64,000 nucleotides of DNA from Pollenia angustigena (Eukaryota > Arthropoda > Insecta > Diptera > Polleniidae): NCBI GenBank assembly GCA_930367215.1, contig OV884060.1, forward strand, positions 104,184,151 through 104,248,150, written 5' to 3'. A program made the translations under genes and the position numbers. Shown here in pieces: positions 34,273 to 46,610 of the stretch. The notes beneath the pieces are model-generated. The model was given only the letters and a program-made list of their open reading frames with translations, searched no databases and had not been told where the DNA came from. How positions within the stretch are numbered: the stretch's first letter is position 1; each line of letters opens with the position of its first letter.

Positions 34273-35269
34273 CAAAATACGTTGAAATTGTATATGTGTG
34301 GCAAACCACACACAAGGGTAACTAACGTAAGTTCTGAAATATTTCCCAACTAAAAAATATTTTTTAATCGAAAAAATTTTTAACAAAGTCAAGAAGTTTC
34401 TTTAGTGTACCTTAACAATTTTTTTGTTTATCGTGTTAAAATAATTCCTTTTGTGTGGTTTTTCACACAAGGGTGATTTAAAGGTTAAATAGTCTCAACA
34501 AATGCACAAATTGAATTTATTTCATTTAGCGATCTCAAGTTTAAGGGTTTGTTTCAAATTTTGAAATTTTTCGCGAATTTATGCCATGTTCAAAATATTC
34601 AAGCGATTTGTTGCTGTAATTTTTCTGATTCTTTACAGCTTTAAAGATTTACAATAAATAGTAGACTTTTCCATCATTCCGCTGTTTTAACAGTTTTTAC
34701 CGTATTTTTGCCATTCTCTATAGTTTTAGGAACTTTTAATCAATTTTATGGGTTGTTTGAAATTTTAACATTTTCGCGAATTTTCGCTATTTTTGCAAAA
34801 TTTTTTTTGTTATTTTCCGGCACTTTGTTCTTTTAACACGTTTGTTTACAAGTTTTTTTTTTAATTTTTGCGATTTTTAGCCCTGTTTGCGATGAAGCGA
34901 TTTTTTACTGTGATTCTTTCTATGCCGCTCATAGCAAATTAGCAATATTAATTTCAAATATGGAATTTCATTCCATAAATATCCAAAAACAGTTTTCTTA
35001 AATATATTAATTTTGTTTTTTGTTTACAACTCCGAATATAATGACACAGGTTTTTAAAATCAGGTATAATATTTTAATCGCAGGGAATTCATTACACGAA
35101 ATTAAAATCCAAGTGAATAAAAAATTTCATTCGGAAATTTTCGCATGTGGAATTAATGATAAGGTTGATTATAGGAAAATAATATGCTCTCCAAAATTTG
35201 GGCTAAGAAACTTTTATTTAATGCTGAAGTATTGGATTCTTTTTTAAGGTATTTTTATATCAAAAAGTA
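34273..35269. other. Gene-free stretch with one unassigned frame
   Basis: AT-rich DNA. A plus frame 35020-35247 (75 codons, including IRYNILIAGNSLHEIKIQV) could be a decayed element or chance; no domain is recognised and no initiation or splice context is convincing. Confidence 0.35.
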
Positions 35270-35570
35270 ATTTCTTTGGGAATACAAAATTTTAATTTCA
35301 AGAGATTTTGTTATTCGTGCTTAATTCCCAGTTTTTATTCTTGATAAAAACACTTGAAATTTATTGTTGATGTGATAAGCTATTCCTATGCGCATTTCAC
35401 TGGTTGCTTAGGCCAGATCATCAGGAAACTTCATCCATAAAGATTTTAGAAAAACTAAAGATATTAAACCAAATAAAACTGTTAAACGTATAAGACTTAT
35501 AAGCAACAGTTCTACTTGTAACAATATCAAAGTTTAAACAAAACACATCAACAATAAACAGTGAGTTTAT
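35270..35570 (-). repeat. Dispersed repeat H, best-paired hammerhead-like copy
   Basis: On the minus strand: GTTTC, CTGATGA (35418-35424), T, CTGG/CCAG with loop cctaagcaa, T, GAAA, ATG-CG-CAT, A, then GGAAT, which can pair with GTTTC with two G-U pairs. Colinear with 21270-21557 over nearly 300 bp. Confidence 0.65.
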
Positions 35571-36041
35571 CTCATCTTACATTCCCCACTACAATTAGTT
35601 GAAATTCTCTCAACATTAATTGTAGTTGTAAGTAGTATTTTTATATAATTTTTCTATTATCGGACTCATGAATTTCTTGGGCAATAATTTTTTGTAATCT
35701 ATACATCGCACTTGATCAAAAAGGGAGTCCACAAAAATAAGTACTCACTGCCGTAACCAAATACGCAAAACATTTGTATATAGGAAAAATATTAGCAACA
35801 TTTTAACAAAATGTAGCCATTTGCTATAAAAGCCAATTAATAATTAACGAAATGAATAAACATATGCGATTCTTTTTTGACTCCTTCAAAAGATTGTTTT
35901 TGTTGGTTAAAAATGGTACCCTTCGTGTGACGCCTCTACTTAAACAGAAATTTAAAGGCCGTTTATCTAGTCAGTTATGACTCATTTTTGAGCCGTATAT
36001 CTGATCGTTTATGCGTCGTTTTTGGATTGTATTTGAATAGG

Positions 36042-36235
36042 TGCCGTGTAATAAAGCCATAGGAAATAAAGCCATATGGCCTTATTTCTCAATGAATTAA
36101 GAAAAAAAGCCATAAGGCTTTATTATCACCATCCAAGTGCAATAACACCATAATCTTTTAATAACCAAAGTGGAAATAACGCCATAAGAGTGTAATTGTT
36201 ATGGTTACAAATTTCCAAAAGAATGAGTTGCCTTT
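36042..36235 (+). repeat. Dispersed repeat shared with 8936-9128
   Basis: Same blocks as the 8.9-kb copy in opposite orientation, ending GAATGAGTTGCCTTTGTCAAG. Confidence 0.65.
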
Positions 36236-36265
36236 GTCAAGTGTTGAAAAAATATGGTACAGTAG

Positions 36266-36330
36266 GTGGAAGGGGGAGGGGAGGGAGCGCGTCCGGCGGG
36301 CGATCGTGGCGCGCGCGAATTGTTCGCTTT
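36266..36330. other. GC-rich island in AT-rich DNA
   Basis: A purine-rich AAGGGGGAGGGGAGGGAG run leads into GCGCGTCCGGCGGGCGATC and GTGGCGCGCGCG within about 65 bases, far above the local composition. No matching block is seen at the related 8.9-kb repeat. Confidence 0.6.
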
Positions 36331-37581
36331 GTTTTTTTTTATATTGTGTATAAAATTCATCTTTATATCTTTTATACTCTCCCAGTTTGAAGAGAATGTG
36401 TCTTCTTTTTTTCTAAGTAGTTAGAGCAAATCAAAAACTTTAAATGCGTTTGTCTCGAAATGGATTTTTTTGAGTTATGTCGGTCTTGCATCTAATGAGC
36501 GATATGTGTTAGTATTTTGCTCTACACTACAAAATCGTTTATTTTAAATTGTATCTATTTTCAATAAAGTACAAAATTTAAATCGGTTTCGAAGTTAGTC
36601 TAAAAAATTTACGAAAGTTCTCGTGCGGCCTGAAAAGTGCATTTTGTCGGGCACTAATAACGACTAATCCTTAACAAAACAATGCAGACTTTGAGTACTC
36701 TGCCTTTTTCATCTTGGTGTTATTTTTTGTAGTTGCTGTTGTTGCCTAAGCATGATTATGTCATAAATAAGTTTTATTATCCGTTTGTATTTTATAAAAA
36801 AGGATGTTATTAATTACTGCAATCAAAATCTTTTAGAAACGTACATATAAAAACTAAAATAAAATGAGAAGGAAACAAATAAGAAACAGAAAAATTATTT
36901 TGCAATTTATTCTTTTCGTTTATACAGTGGATTTTTTTTTTAAATAAGAGATGAAACAAAAAAATTTAAAAAATTATTATTATTATTATGGCTAAACTCG
37001 ACACGACATGGAAGGAAGTAAATGGGCAAAATTAAAATGAACAAATTAAAAAAGTGTTTAAACTAAACGCAATAAACTTCAAGTGTTTTGACAGTATTTA
37101 AATATTTATTATGTTATTTTTTGATTGAAAAAAAAATTAAGTACCAAGTGACCTTTTTAAAAATATTGGTATTGCAAAAGTTCATGCTGCTTAACAAAAA
37201 AGTTTTTTCAGATTCTTTATCTACGAAAAAAATTATGTACACGGCAACAGGTTTTTCTTAACAACCATTTTTTTTTTATTTATCGCAATTTTATCCACAA
37301 AATGGATTTCTTAGGGAAATAAATTGCGTAAGATGTGCTGCAAAATTAGTGGCTTTACTCGATTAAAATCCTAATCTTAAGGAGCACATGCACTACTACA
37401 ACATAAACGCACAATCAAGTGTTGGTGCCAGTGGATTGGTCGTGAATGGGCATTTGCGGTGATTGTAGGCTTTTCTGTAGCGATGTCAAACAGACTTTGA
37501 TATTTTGCTGATGGAACCAGTTTGTGGTATTTTGTATGGTGCAATTAGCTTAGTTGCGAAATGTTGTCAAAGAGTAAACAT
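36331..37581. other. Gene-free stretch
   Basis: AT-rich DNA with an ATTATTATT run near 36980. Slightly balanced composition at 37390-37560 holds no open frame longer than a few tens of codons. Confidence 0.4.
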
Positions 37582-37721
37582 CAGGGTCAAGGTTTTGTGA
37601 TACAAACTGTCAAATGATGTATAGTAAACAAGTAAACAAGTTTTTTGCTGTATCTTTTGTCTGTTTTCAATCCCTTTGCTGTTTGACAGTTCGTATCACA
37701 AAACAACAATAAAAAGCCCTG
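37582..37721. mobile_element. Small inverted-repeat element
   Basis: CAGGGTCAAGGTTTTGTGAT at 37582 and ATCACAAAACAACAATAAAA followed by AGCCCTG to 37721; inner arms GATACAAACTGTCAAA / TTTGACAGTTCGTATC. Confidence 0.5.
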
Positions 37722-38009
37722 TTGTTTGTTTTATTGTACAATTGTTGTAATCTCGCGGCTACCTGCTATAAATATACCTTGCATCAGGGCATTAAAAAAA
37801 CATATTTTTAAAATAATATCCATAATAACTGCGATGCACACTAGTTGCACCAACTCATTCGTACAAAATTAAATAAAAAATTAATATTGCATTAGTTTGT
37901 ACATTTAAGTCTATGTTTTGCAATGATAGTATGACATTTATCACATTTTGCCTCCCTTGTTACATCTCTTCAACAGTAGAAAAGCACCAGTGATACTGCG
38001 GAGATTCCC

Positions 38010-38331
38010 AGGGGGCCACTCTCTATTGCGATGCGAATTCAATTACGATGCGAAAGCTAAATTCCAACTCTCTATCACTTTCGCAAAATTTTATGAAAAT
38101 GAAGCAATACTGGCAATAAAAGTTAAAGATGGCGCAGATTGACAGTAATGAAATGTCAAAATATGTAAAAAAGATTGAAATTGGAAAATAAAAATAAAAT
38201 AAATAGTGATCATTTACGAAAAGAGAAAAATAAAAAGACGCGAAAGACAAATAAGCAAACGCACTAAAGAGTACCAATCTCAAGATTTGCTACCCTTTTT
38301 TTTCGCATCGCAATAGAGAGTTACCCCCCAG
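38010..38331. mobile_element. MITE with CTCTCTATTGCGATGCGAA arms
   Basis: GGGGGCCACTCTCTATTGCG at 38011 is inverted as CGCAATAGAGAGTTACCCCC ending near 38330. Inner palindromic frames on both strands are chance. Confidence 0.65.
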
Positions 38332-38384
38332 AACTAAGCGCAAGAATAAGAATTGCTGCTGAGATTCAGTATGCTGTGGCCATG

Positions 38385-39059
38385 TTCTGTAACTCTCGCG
38401 TCGAGAAACTTTTCGATTGAAATGTGTGAAATGAAACAAAAATGCCATTTATTGAAAAAAACAGCTGTTTTTCTCACTAAACTGTGTCTGTAACGTTTTT
38501 TGGCGAGAACTAGCTGTCACGTAAGGAAATAACTCGCCAATTTACAGAAAAACTGTGTCTGCAACATTTTTGTGAAAAAAGTTCCCGCTTTGAATTGTCA
38601 AATAAACTAACGAGAAAAACAATTAAAAATGCAAAATACAAAGAATAATAATAATAATAATATTTTGTTCTTGGCACATTTTTTTATTGTTTTTCTTTTA
38701 ACATTTTTATAAAATATTGGAATGTTTTCAAAGCTCGTTTGCTAACAACCAACATTAAAGTCGCACTTTAATTTATTTGTTGTAGGCGGTTGTATTTTCG
38801 CCGCAGTCGTTGAAAAATTTTCAAGTTTAGTTGATTTTTGTCGCCGTCAATGACATTGTGTTACTGACGTTCTCAACGTCTGCAATGTCACACCGGCTTC
38901 GAGTGCAATTTTATGACATTTATAACGTAACGACGTAATCTCTTTTGATAGTTTTCGAGATGAGTTACAGACACACTTTATTCTCACTTTTCGAGAAACG
39001 ATGGAATATTTTGTTTCACATCTTTTCGATGCGAGAAGTTCTCACTAAAGTTACAGAAA
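38385..39059. mobile_element. Foldback-like element, TTCTGTAACT arms
   Basis: TTCTGTAACTCTCGCG at 38385 and CACTAAAGTTACAGAA to 39058, with repeated GTGTCTGTAAC / GTTACAGACACAC and GAGAAAC motifs in both arms. Related to the pair bounding 47736-52975. Confidence 0.55.
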
Positions 39060-39121
39060 ATGGGTACTGGAGTAGTGTACACCCTACTTCAAGAAATGAC
39101 TTCAAGAAATTGTTGTTAAAT

Positions 39122-39471
39122 GAAGCACAGCCGCGAATAACGTTGTAAACGCCACATTTTGCAAAAACTGTTGTTTTTTTGCAGATAACCGTTGGCCTTA
39201 CTCTCTTACACAGTTTAAACATAAAATCAACCAAAACTATGCACCTTAACGCCTTCAAAATGGCATACAAAGTGTCAGCCAGTGGAAGAACGTTGTAAGT
39301 TACTAACAAAATGAAGAAACCGAAATGGTTTTGCACTGCGGAATAATGTTTTAAAAGCCTTTTGCATAATATTATCATTATTTTTAATAATAGAAAAAAA
39401 AATTTTTTAATCATCGCTCTCCTGAAAAATTTTTATTTTGTAACTTAAAACGTTATTCGCGGCTGTGCTTC
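39122..39471. mobile_element. MITE with GAAGCACAGCCGCGAAT ends
   Basis: GAAGCACAGCCGCGAATAAC at 39122 is inverted exactly as GTTATTCGCGGCTGTGCTTC ending 39471. Confidence 0.75.
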
Positions 39472-41375
39472 AAAAAATAACGAGGCTATTAAACGAATAA
39501 AATTTAAGGAACATTTTTTTGGATTTTGTGGGGAAATCAAGCGGGTTAAACTGTATTCTTTACTTGTTTTGCCAGGGATGCAGACTTCACCATTAAAATG
39601 TTTGTTAAATAAATCAGTATAATAAATGATTTACAATTATTGATTACAAATGTTGTCCCATTTTTTTAAGTTGGGAATATACCCATCTTAATGCATCAAT
39701 TTAAACAAATTTTATCTGGTATTCAAACATGTACATATGCATGTGTGTTTTTACATCATTAAGTTGACTTTATGTAGCTTCCTCGTCATATATAGTTCAT
39801 AGTCCTTCAGTCAAGGTCTTTAGTATCACAAACAGTTGCATTAATTATATTTTTTTTCTGTAAAGACTTTATCAATTATATCATCATGCTGAAACCTCGT
39901 TGAGTTTGTAATTTGTTTAACATGTACTTGTGTTAAAAAAAAAATTAAAGCGTTAACAAAGACATTCATACGAATTTATCGATTTTCAATGTGCAATGAA
40001 TTGTAAAAAAAATATAAAGGTATTTCATTTACACACGTTTGCAAAATTATTGAACAAAAAATATGAGGGTTAATAGTGTCTGTTTAATGTTTCTATGCAC
40101 ATCACCTCTAAAAACCTTTTTTAAACCAGCCCGGGAGTTTACTCCCGTCTCCCATTTTTCCTATGTTAATTTAATTGTTAAAATGGGAAAAGGGAAAAAC
40201 TCCCGAGGAATTTTTATTCATAATTGGGCTGAACAAAAATATTTGTTTCTATAAAGAGGAAAATCTGCAGAATCCCGGAAACTTAAAAATTGTGTTCCGC
40301 TTTCTCGAAAGTAAAAAATTGTCTTTTGAAAATAATGAAATAATTAGTATTTTAACGATATTGAGGTAAAATTTTCCATTAACCCTCGTACACTAAAAAT
40401 ACCTCTGTGCTTTCAGCAACATTTTCTGTTAATTATTTCTTTGACACAATATACTGCAACTGCATATTCATTCATAAATGTATATAAATTAAAATGAATG
40501 GAATAAAGAGAACTCGAAAAAATAAAATAAAATATTATTAAACATTAACGGCCTTGATACTCTGCTCCATTACTTAAATAAAGGTTACACAAGTACATTT
40601 GTCCATATTTGTACGTTTTTATCTGTACCGAATGCGTTGAGTACTTATGAGTTCTGTCTGTTATTGAATTTACCTTGATAAATTGTTTGCATTTGGCAGT
40701 TAAGTGTTTTTAACAGTAATGCCAACTAAGCCCTTTTCGGGCTAGATTTAGACAGTTTTTAAGTACCAGAAACCAACTTAGAATCCCGCCAATTTCGGCA
40801 AAAATTTTGCTGTTACTATTTCGCTTTTCTGGACCGTTTTTACTTTTGGTTTGGTATGGTTAGAGTTTTTGTTCCACTATGGGTGGAACAAAATGCCCAA
40901 AACTGTTTTGCATATGTATGGTTAGAGGATTTTAAAGTGCAATGACACAAAAAACCACGCGCAAAAATTTTAGTTAAAATTTTATCACTAGAATTTGTTT
41001 TGGTAATAAGAAATTTATAAAATAATGCAGTTCACACGAAATTTTCTATTTTTTAATTGACTTTTAAAGTTTTGACTTTTTAAATTCTTAACAAAACAAA
41101 TTGTATTGAACATTTCCCCATTTTACCAAGTAAAGAAAATTCAGCTTGCACCGCGAGAATGTTTGAAAATTAAAAGTAACACTTTTATCCAAGAAAACTC
41201 AAATAAGAAATCGTTAAAGTAATAAAATATTTTTTTAAATTTTAGCAGCCTTTATTTTACACTCTGTATTTGAAAAAGTATCTACGCTGCTACTTAACAT
41301 CTGCACTTGCTTGTCGCTGTCTCACGAATGACTTAATTAAAGAGTACAAAAACAAAAAGGTAATTGTTTGGTTAC
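39472..41375. other. Mostly gene-free; small MITE at 40128-40228
   Basis: AT-rich DNA. At 40128-40228 CAGCCCGGGAGTTTACTCCC and a TTGGGCTG end surround AAATGGGAAAAGGGAAAAAC, which is shared with the 70-bp insert at 46119-46188. No other feature seen. Confidence 0.45.
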
Positions 41376-42140
41376 ACCCACCTCTAAGTATACAGATACC
41401 GATCGGATCAGAATCTCTTTTTAAATTGATCTAACATTGCCCGGCCGGCTGGTAGGCTGGCTGTCCATATAAACCTTGTGCGCAACGTATGGGTCGTAAC
41501 TTTTGAAAAGATAATTTGATTAAATTTCGTACATAGCTTATAATTTTCACAAGGAACAAGCCCATTGAAAATGGTTAGAGTCGGTTTATTATTTTACATA
41601 CAGGGATGTTCGGAAATCGAAAACGCAAAACGCAATAATTTGGAAGTTGTTTTTAATACACTTTTTATCTAATTTTTATAATTTTTGCTATAAAATTCCG
41701 TTAAATAGAGAAATATTTGTATAATATTTGTCATAAAATTCTTTTATTACAGAAATCTTATTCAAAAACGACGTTTAAAATTTTTGAGTTTTGCGTTTTC
41801 GATTTCCAGAACACCCCTGATAGTCCCCATACGAGCTTCTTTGCAATTAACCATCTTATTTTTTTGGTATTTAGATTGAATTTGTTTCAAACTTTTTTTA
41901 TGGAAATCTAAATCCTCTAACCAAATTTTTATGGAATCTGTCCATATATGATTATAGCTCATATACAAATACTACTCCCGAAAATAGTTTTTAATGGCAT
42001 TATGACGTAAAATTTAGCAACAATAATTTTGACGATAGCTCCTGTATCGTGTCTAAATTTTGTGCTGGTAGGTCCGAAATTGAGCACTTGAAGACAAACA
42101 AATATCTTATATATGCAGATATCTAAACAAAATAACGGCA
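41376..42140 (+). mobile_element. Decayed DINE-1-like fragment with nested hAT
   Basis: TACACCCACCTCTAAGTATAC, CGGATCAGAATC and AACCTTGTGCGCAACGTA match the interior of the 55-kb DINE-1-like copy. A 219-bp element (41601-41819) with ends CAGGGATGTTCGGAAATCG / CGATTTCCAGAACACCCCTG interrupts it. Confidence 0.55.
41601..41819. mobile_element. 219-bp hAT-like MITE
   Basis: CAGGG...CCCTG inverted ends extend through AAATCGAAAACGCAAAAC and GTTTTGCGTTTTCGATTT. No intact TSD. Confidence 0.6.
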
Positions 42141-42159
42141 TAAAAACTTGTGCACCAAT

Positions 42160-42540
42160 AAATCCGTAGCTGAAAAATACAAATGTTAATTGATCTTTTA
42201 CTTTTTTAATTTTATAAGCATCGGTAGCAATAAGTTCTTAAATTGCTCAAAGATTTTCGAATAGTATTCTACAGCTTCTTGCCAGGTTCCTCACCTTGTT
42301 TATACTGGCTGCGGTGGTAACGGTACCAAAAGATACATTTTAATCAAAATTGCAACTCGTGAAGAGCCTTTAAAAATATTTTTCCCCGTATGAAACCAAT
42401 AATCAATATTATCGGATTAGATTCTAATTTCTTCTGCAACTCGGTGTAACATATGTGTCAAGCAAGTAGCATATAACTGTTTTGGATAAGCCATGTAAGG
42501 TGCAGAATTGGTTAAAAATAGAAGGATATTTTGTCAAAAT
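42160..42540 (-). pseudogene. hAT transposase relic (C-terminal half)
   Basis: Read on the minus strand across two frames: MAYPKQLYATCLTHMLHRVAEE, the CxxH-type segment of hAT transposases, then KIFKGSSRVAI, LVPLPPQPV, TR and GTWQEAVEYYSKIFEQFK, the PPxPVxTRWGTWLEA-type motif. Stops and at least one shift are present. Nearby 42690-42790 holds repeated TATGCAAAAATATGCA blocks that may be its subterminal region. Confidence 0.65.
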
Positions 42541-42856
42541 CTTGAAAATCTTCTATTTTAAGCAGAGCGCCCAAAAAAATTGTGTTTATTGATTTTAACA
42601 ATTTTTTTTGAAGATTTTTTTTTTCTTTGTTTAAATGGAAATTTTTTGAAGAACTTTTTTTATAATATGTAATTAAAAAAATATATCACACAAAAATGTT
42701 AAAATATGCAAAAATATGCATTTAAAACCAAATTATGCAAAAATATGCATTTTAACCAAAATAGGCAACAATATGCAAAAACAAATCGGTGACATTTTAT
42801 CGCAAATTTAATGACTCGGAAAGATAAACATGCATTTGCTTGAAAATCGTATCCCT

Positions 42857-44155
42857 ACACAGAAAAAATTATTGGCAGTTTTTTTTTCAATTAATAGTGA
42901 TTTTTGAATTTTAAAATAAATTTGATTACGTTCTTAATTGATTGAATTAAAAAAGAACATTTTTTTTAATTAAAATTTTACTTGATTTTAAGCATAATTT
43001 TAATTATAAGTTTAATTGAATCAATCAACTCGGTTGTTTGAATTGAACAATTTGTTGCTTTCTCCTTGTTGCTTTCCTCCCTCATCAACAGTTTGCGAAA
43101 AATGTTACAAGTGCAACCAACATCTTTATAAATGTATTGTCTTTGCCCTTACATGTACCTACATACACACATGTTTTTGTCATCAAAAATAACAGTAAGC
43201 GTCGCGTGCAAAAAAAACTATCAACAAGTAAAAAATGAACTGAAATTTGTTATAGACGAATTACAATTATGACCACCAACAATGTCAATAATGAGCCTAC
43301 ATACATATGTATACTATGCGTAAAATAGAAAATCGCCTTGTGGCTGACCACAGTGTTGACGGTGGTTATGGTCGCAATCGAAATTTGGTGTTTATTTTCT
43401 TTGTTTGTTAATTCTTGAATTGAAGTGAATATGTGAAAAAAGTACAGCCAAATAACGCAACAAAAACAGTTTTTTGTTTTCAACCTTGAATACCCTGAAG
43501 AATCAGAGTTATTCAACAATTCTATACAAAGTTGTATATATGAAATTCCTTTGTCAAAAAAATATTTCAAAATTTGTACAATTAAGCATGAGGTATTACA
43601 ATTAAACAAATAAAACAAGTTATTTTTAAACCATATTTAAATAAAACATATATTTTAAATATTATTATTTTGCTTCATTTAACCATCAACTGCTTTAACA
43701 AACTTATTCAATTAACAATTTGTTTGATTGAATAATTTGCGTAATTGAATTGAGAGTGTATTTCAAATACACTGTTTAATTTATTCAATTAAAATTTTAA
43801 TCGATTTAATGCAAAAATTCAATCACTGTTTTAATCAATACAATTATTAAAATAATTAATTTTCTGTATTGTAATCAATTAAGTTAGTCATTCATTCAAT
43901 TAAAATATTGATTTTTTTTTAAATTAATTTGTTAATTCATTCAATTAATATATTGTTCAATATTAATAATTTTTTCAATAATTTTTGTAATTAAAATGTA
44001 AAAACTTTTTAATTGGAAAAAAAATCCTGGTTTTGCAATTTTTGCAAATTTGAGTAATTGGTATAATCATTTCGGTGATAGGTGCAAAATTAAACAATTT
44101 TTTGCTTGTTTCAATTATTTTGGTGATCAAACCCGTTTTTTACTTTTTTCTGTGT
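42857..44155. mobile_element. MITE with ACACAGAAAAAA ends
   Basis: ACACAGAAAAAATTATTGGC at 42857 and TTTTTTCTGTGT ending 44155; the interior is ATTCAATTAA-rich. TA lies at both edges if the terminus is CACAG. The frame at 43250-43618 has no recognisable domain. Confidence 0.6.
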
Positions 44156-44456
44156 ACTTATTACTTATTTAGTGACTCATTCTAACAAATGGCAGTTGTT
44201 TAATCTTTAATTTCAAGATGGTGTCTTAATACAACACCTGAAATATGGAACTTAATAATTACAAAAGTGGAAAAAATCAGAGAGAAATTGCGAAAACTCT
44301 AGCGAAAAAAAACTATTTACAAAGCGCCAAGAAGATAGATTGTCAACCAAATCAAGAATGAATTAAGATTGAGTGCACCCAAACTATGATACAGGGTCAA
44401 TCGATTTTTGAATATAATCATTAATCCCAAAACCACCCGAAGAATTGTTTAAAATA

Positions 44457-45955
44457 ACACAGTGCAACACGAAAAATAACCATATACGGACACCACTACG
44501 TGATAAAATACCAAAAAAAAAAGACCTGTGTCTCCCAGTTTTGCCCAAAGTCATGCACTTTTTTTATGGGCCGCCAAAGATTTGGGACCTCGGTGGCATT
44601 TTTGCAAAAAAGTGATCATTTTTTCAGGCTCATATCTTGCAAACCGTTCGGAATTTTGATTTACCCTCTGAGAAAAAGTTGTAGCCCTTGTCATAAAGAA
44701 CAAATATTGTGAACATATAAAATCAAAAAAACTTCATCATCAAGATAAAAATCGCAAAAAACTTTAAGAAACTCGATCTTTTTTACCTTTTTCCCCCTGT
44801 TCAGGTTAATAGGAAGCAACCCGGTCAAAATTCATGGAAACAATCAGCCACAAAAATGTACCTTACGTTGGGTCTCCACGTAGCAATTTTTATTGCTAAG
44901 AACAAGCAATAACGTCGGCAGAACAATGATAGAACAATGGAGCAATAATTGCTAATTATATTGCTGGAGAACACTTGAAATTGCTTTTCCATAAATTTGC
45001 AATTTTCACCGCGAGTAGTTGTATAAAGTTTTGTGGCTGTATTTATAACAAATGTTTTATGTTGTGTTTTGAAGTTGTTGTTTAGTTTTCTTTTTTAAAT
45101 TAATCAATTAAATTAATAAAATAATTAATTGTAATTGTCGTAGCTGTGTTTTGTATTACTTTTTTGTTTATTTGCGTATGAAAAAAAAACTAAAACTTGT
45201 ATTGTTCTATTGAAAAAATTAAAATATACAAAAAACCAGTTCGTCGTTTGCTTTTGCTGATATTGACGTTTATTTAAAAAAATAATATATAAAAACTTTT
45301 TCTGTAGTCTGTTGAAGTATTTTTTCACTTGGCGGCTTTTTCTTGATTGCTTTTTTAATAAAAAAACACGCTAACCGTACAGAGAAATGAAATGTCAGAT
45401 AAATTACAACTGATTTGACAGCAGATTGCTAAGCAATAATTGCTCAAGCAATCAGAAGAGCAATCATTGCGCAATGGAATGCTACTCATGGCAATTTGCG
45501 GTCTATACGTCGCTAATTTAACGGAGCAATCAAATTTGACGTTTGCAGCAATTAATATTGCTACGTGGAGACCCGGGGTTAGATCTGAATAAACAACTTT
45601 CTAGAGCATATGAACTTCCTAGGAATGATTCTTAACACCATTTAGGTAGCGCTTAGGTAGCCGCATAAGTGAACATTTTTTGGGATTTTGATCTTGAAGA
45701 TGAAGTTTTCCTGATTTTGTAGGTTCTTAATGATAAGAGCTACAACTTTGTCTAAGAGGGTAAATCCAAATTCCGAACGGTTTGCAAGATATGAGCCTGA
45801 GAAAATTATCACTTTTTGCAAAAATTACACAAAAAAAAAGTGCATGACTTTGGGCAAAACTGGGAGACACGGTTCTTTGTTTTTTTTGTCTTTTATCACG
45901 TAGTGGTGTTTGTATATGGTTATTTTTCCATGACTTAAAAAATTACACACAGTGC
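44457..45955. mobile_element. MULE-like element, long TIRs and 9-bp TSD
   Basis: 44466-45946 is flanked by acacagtgc at 44457-44465 and 45947-45955. Inverted arms exceed 250 bp: CACCACTACGTGATAAAA, CTCCCAGTTTTGCCCAAAGT, CTCATATCTTGCAAACCGTT on the left recur inverted on the right. Long arms plus a 9-bp duplication are typical of Mutator-like elements; no transposase is present. Arms differ in the outermost ~12 bp. Confidence 0.75.
44870..45574. mobile_element. MITE nested in the MULE-like element
   Basis: GGGTCTCCACGTAGCAAT at 44870 and ATTGCTACGTGGAGACCC ending 45574, with further AGCAATAA / TTGCTTAGCAAT repeats inside. Confidence 0.7.
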
Positions 45956-45960
45956 GATGT

Positions 45961-46253
45961 ATCTAAGACAGTGATAACCACTCCATAGGCTCGCGAGTAA
46001 GTCAATAATCGTAGTTTTCACACAGACACGGTCGGTAATTCACATGTATACAACAACTTTGTTCGTTTCAAAACATCAGGCTATCATCAGTCTCTGCGAC
46101 CGCACCCAAGTACATAATCACCCCTATCGCGAATAAAAATGGGAAAAGGGAAAAAACTCCCAAGGAATTTTTATTCACGATAGGGGTGAATATCTTTGTG
46201 TGCGTGCGTTCGGAGCTTGGTTAGTTCGGGGCTTGGTTATCACTGATCTAAGA
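45961..46253. mobile_element. hAT MITE, second copy, TSD atctaaga
   Basis: 45969-46245 matches 34062-34264 and is flanked by atctaaga at 45961-45968 and 46246-46253. It contains a 70-bp insert absent from the first copy. Confidence 0.9.
46116..46191. mobile_element. 70-bp micro-MITE, 3-bp TSD aat
   Basis: 46119-46188 begins CACCCCTATCGCGAATAAAA and ends TTTTATTCACGATAGGGGTG. Comparison with the empty site in the 34-kb copy (CATAATATCTTT) shows a clean insertion with duplication of aat. Confidence 0.85.
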
Positions 46254-46610
46254 GTATGAGTGCACATAAGAAGCCGTTTGTTAGAAAAAAAATAAAAAGA
46301 TTACACTGCAGTTTGTACCCCTGCAAAATACTTTTTATTCTGGAAACACGTTTAAACATTTTCGGGTCAGACGGAAGGGCAACCGTCTCGAAAAAAGCCC
46401 AGTCAAGAAATTAATACGAAACATTTGTGTCCGACAGTCTAACATGGTGGTTGGCATCTGATGGTCGGGGGAGCTTTTTCGGCTGCTGGTGTTGGTAAAG
46501 CATTGAAATATATGTAAAAAATAACCTCAAGCAAAGTGGAGGAAAACTTGGAATGAGAAATTTTTCATCTGCATCAAGACGATTTGCATTTATTGCCAAA
46601 AATGTATTTT

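Larger units (their letters stand above)
44245..46610 (+). pseudogene. Tc1-family transposase relic split by two insertions
   Basis: N-terminal helix-turn-helix: MELNNYKSGKNQREIAKTLA at 44245. After the MULE-like insert (44466-45946) and a hAT MITE (45969-46245), the frame resumes with KKPFVRKKIKRL, then FNIFGSDGRATV-type sequence around the first catalytic region, a WWLASDG/GGAFSAAGVGK stretch (two frames) and LKQSGGKLGMRNF. Final catalytic residues are absent after ~46610. Numerous shifts and stops. Confidence 0.75.

Noticed and set aside
42690..42790. Repeated TATGCAAAAATATGCA blocks as octamer regulatory sites
   Set aside because: More simply explained as subterminal repeats of the adjacent hAT relic.
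43250..43618. 122-codon minus-strand frame
   Set aside because: Lies wholly inside the ACACAG MITE, low-complexity hydrophobic translation, no family resemblance.
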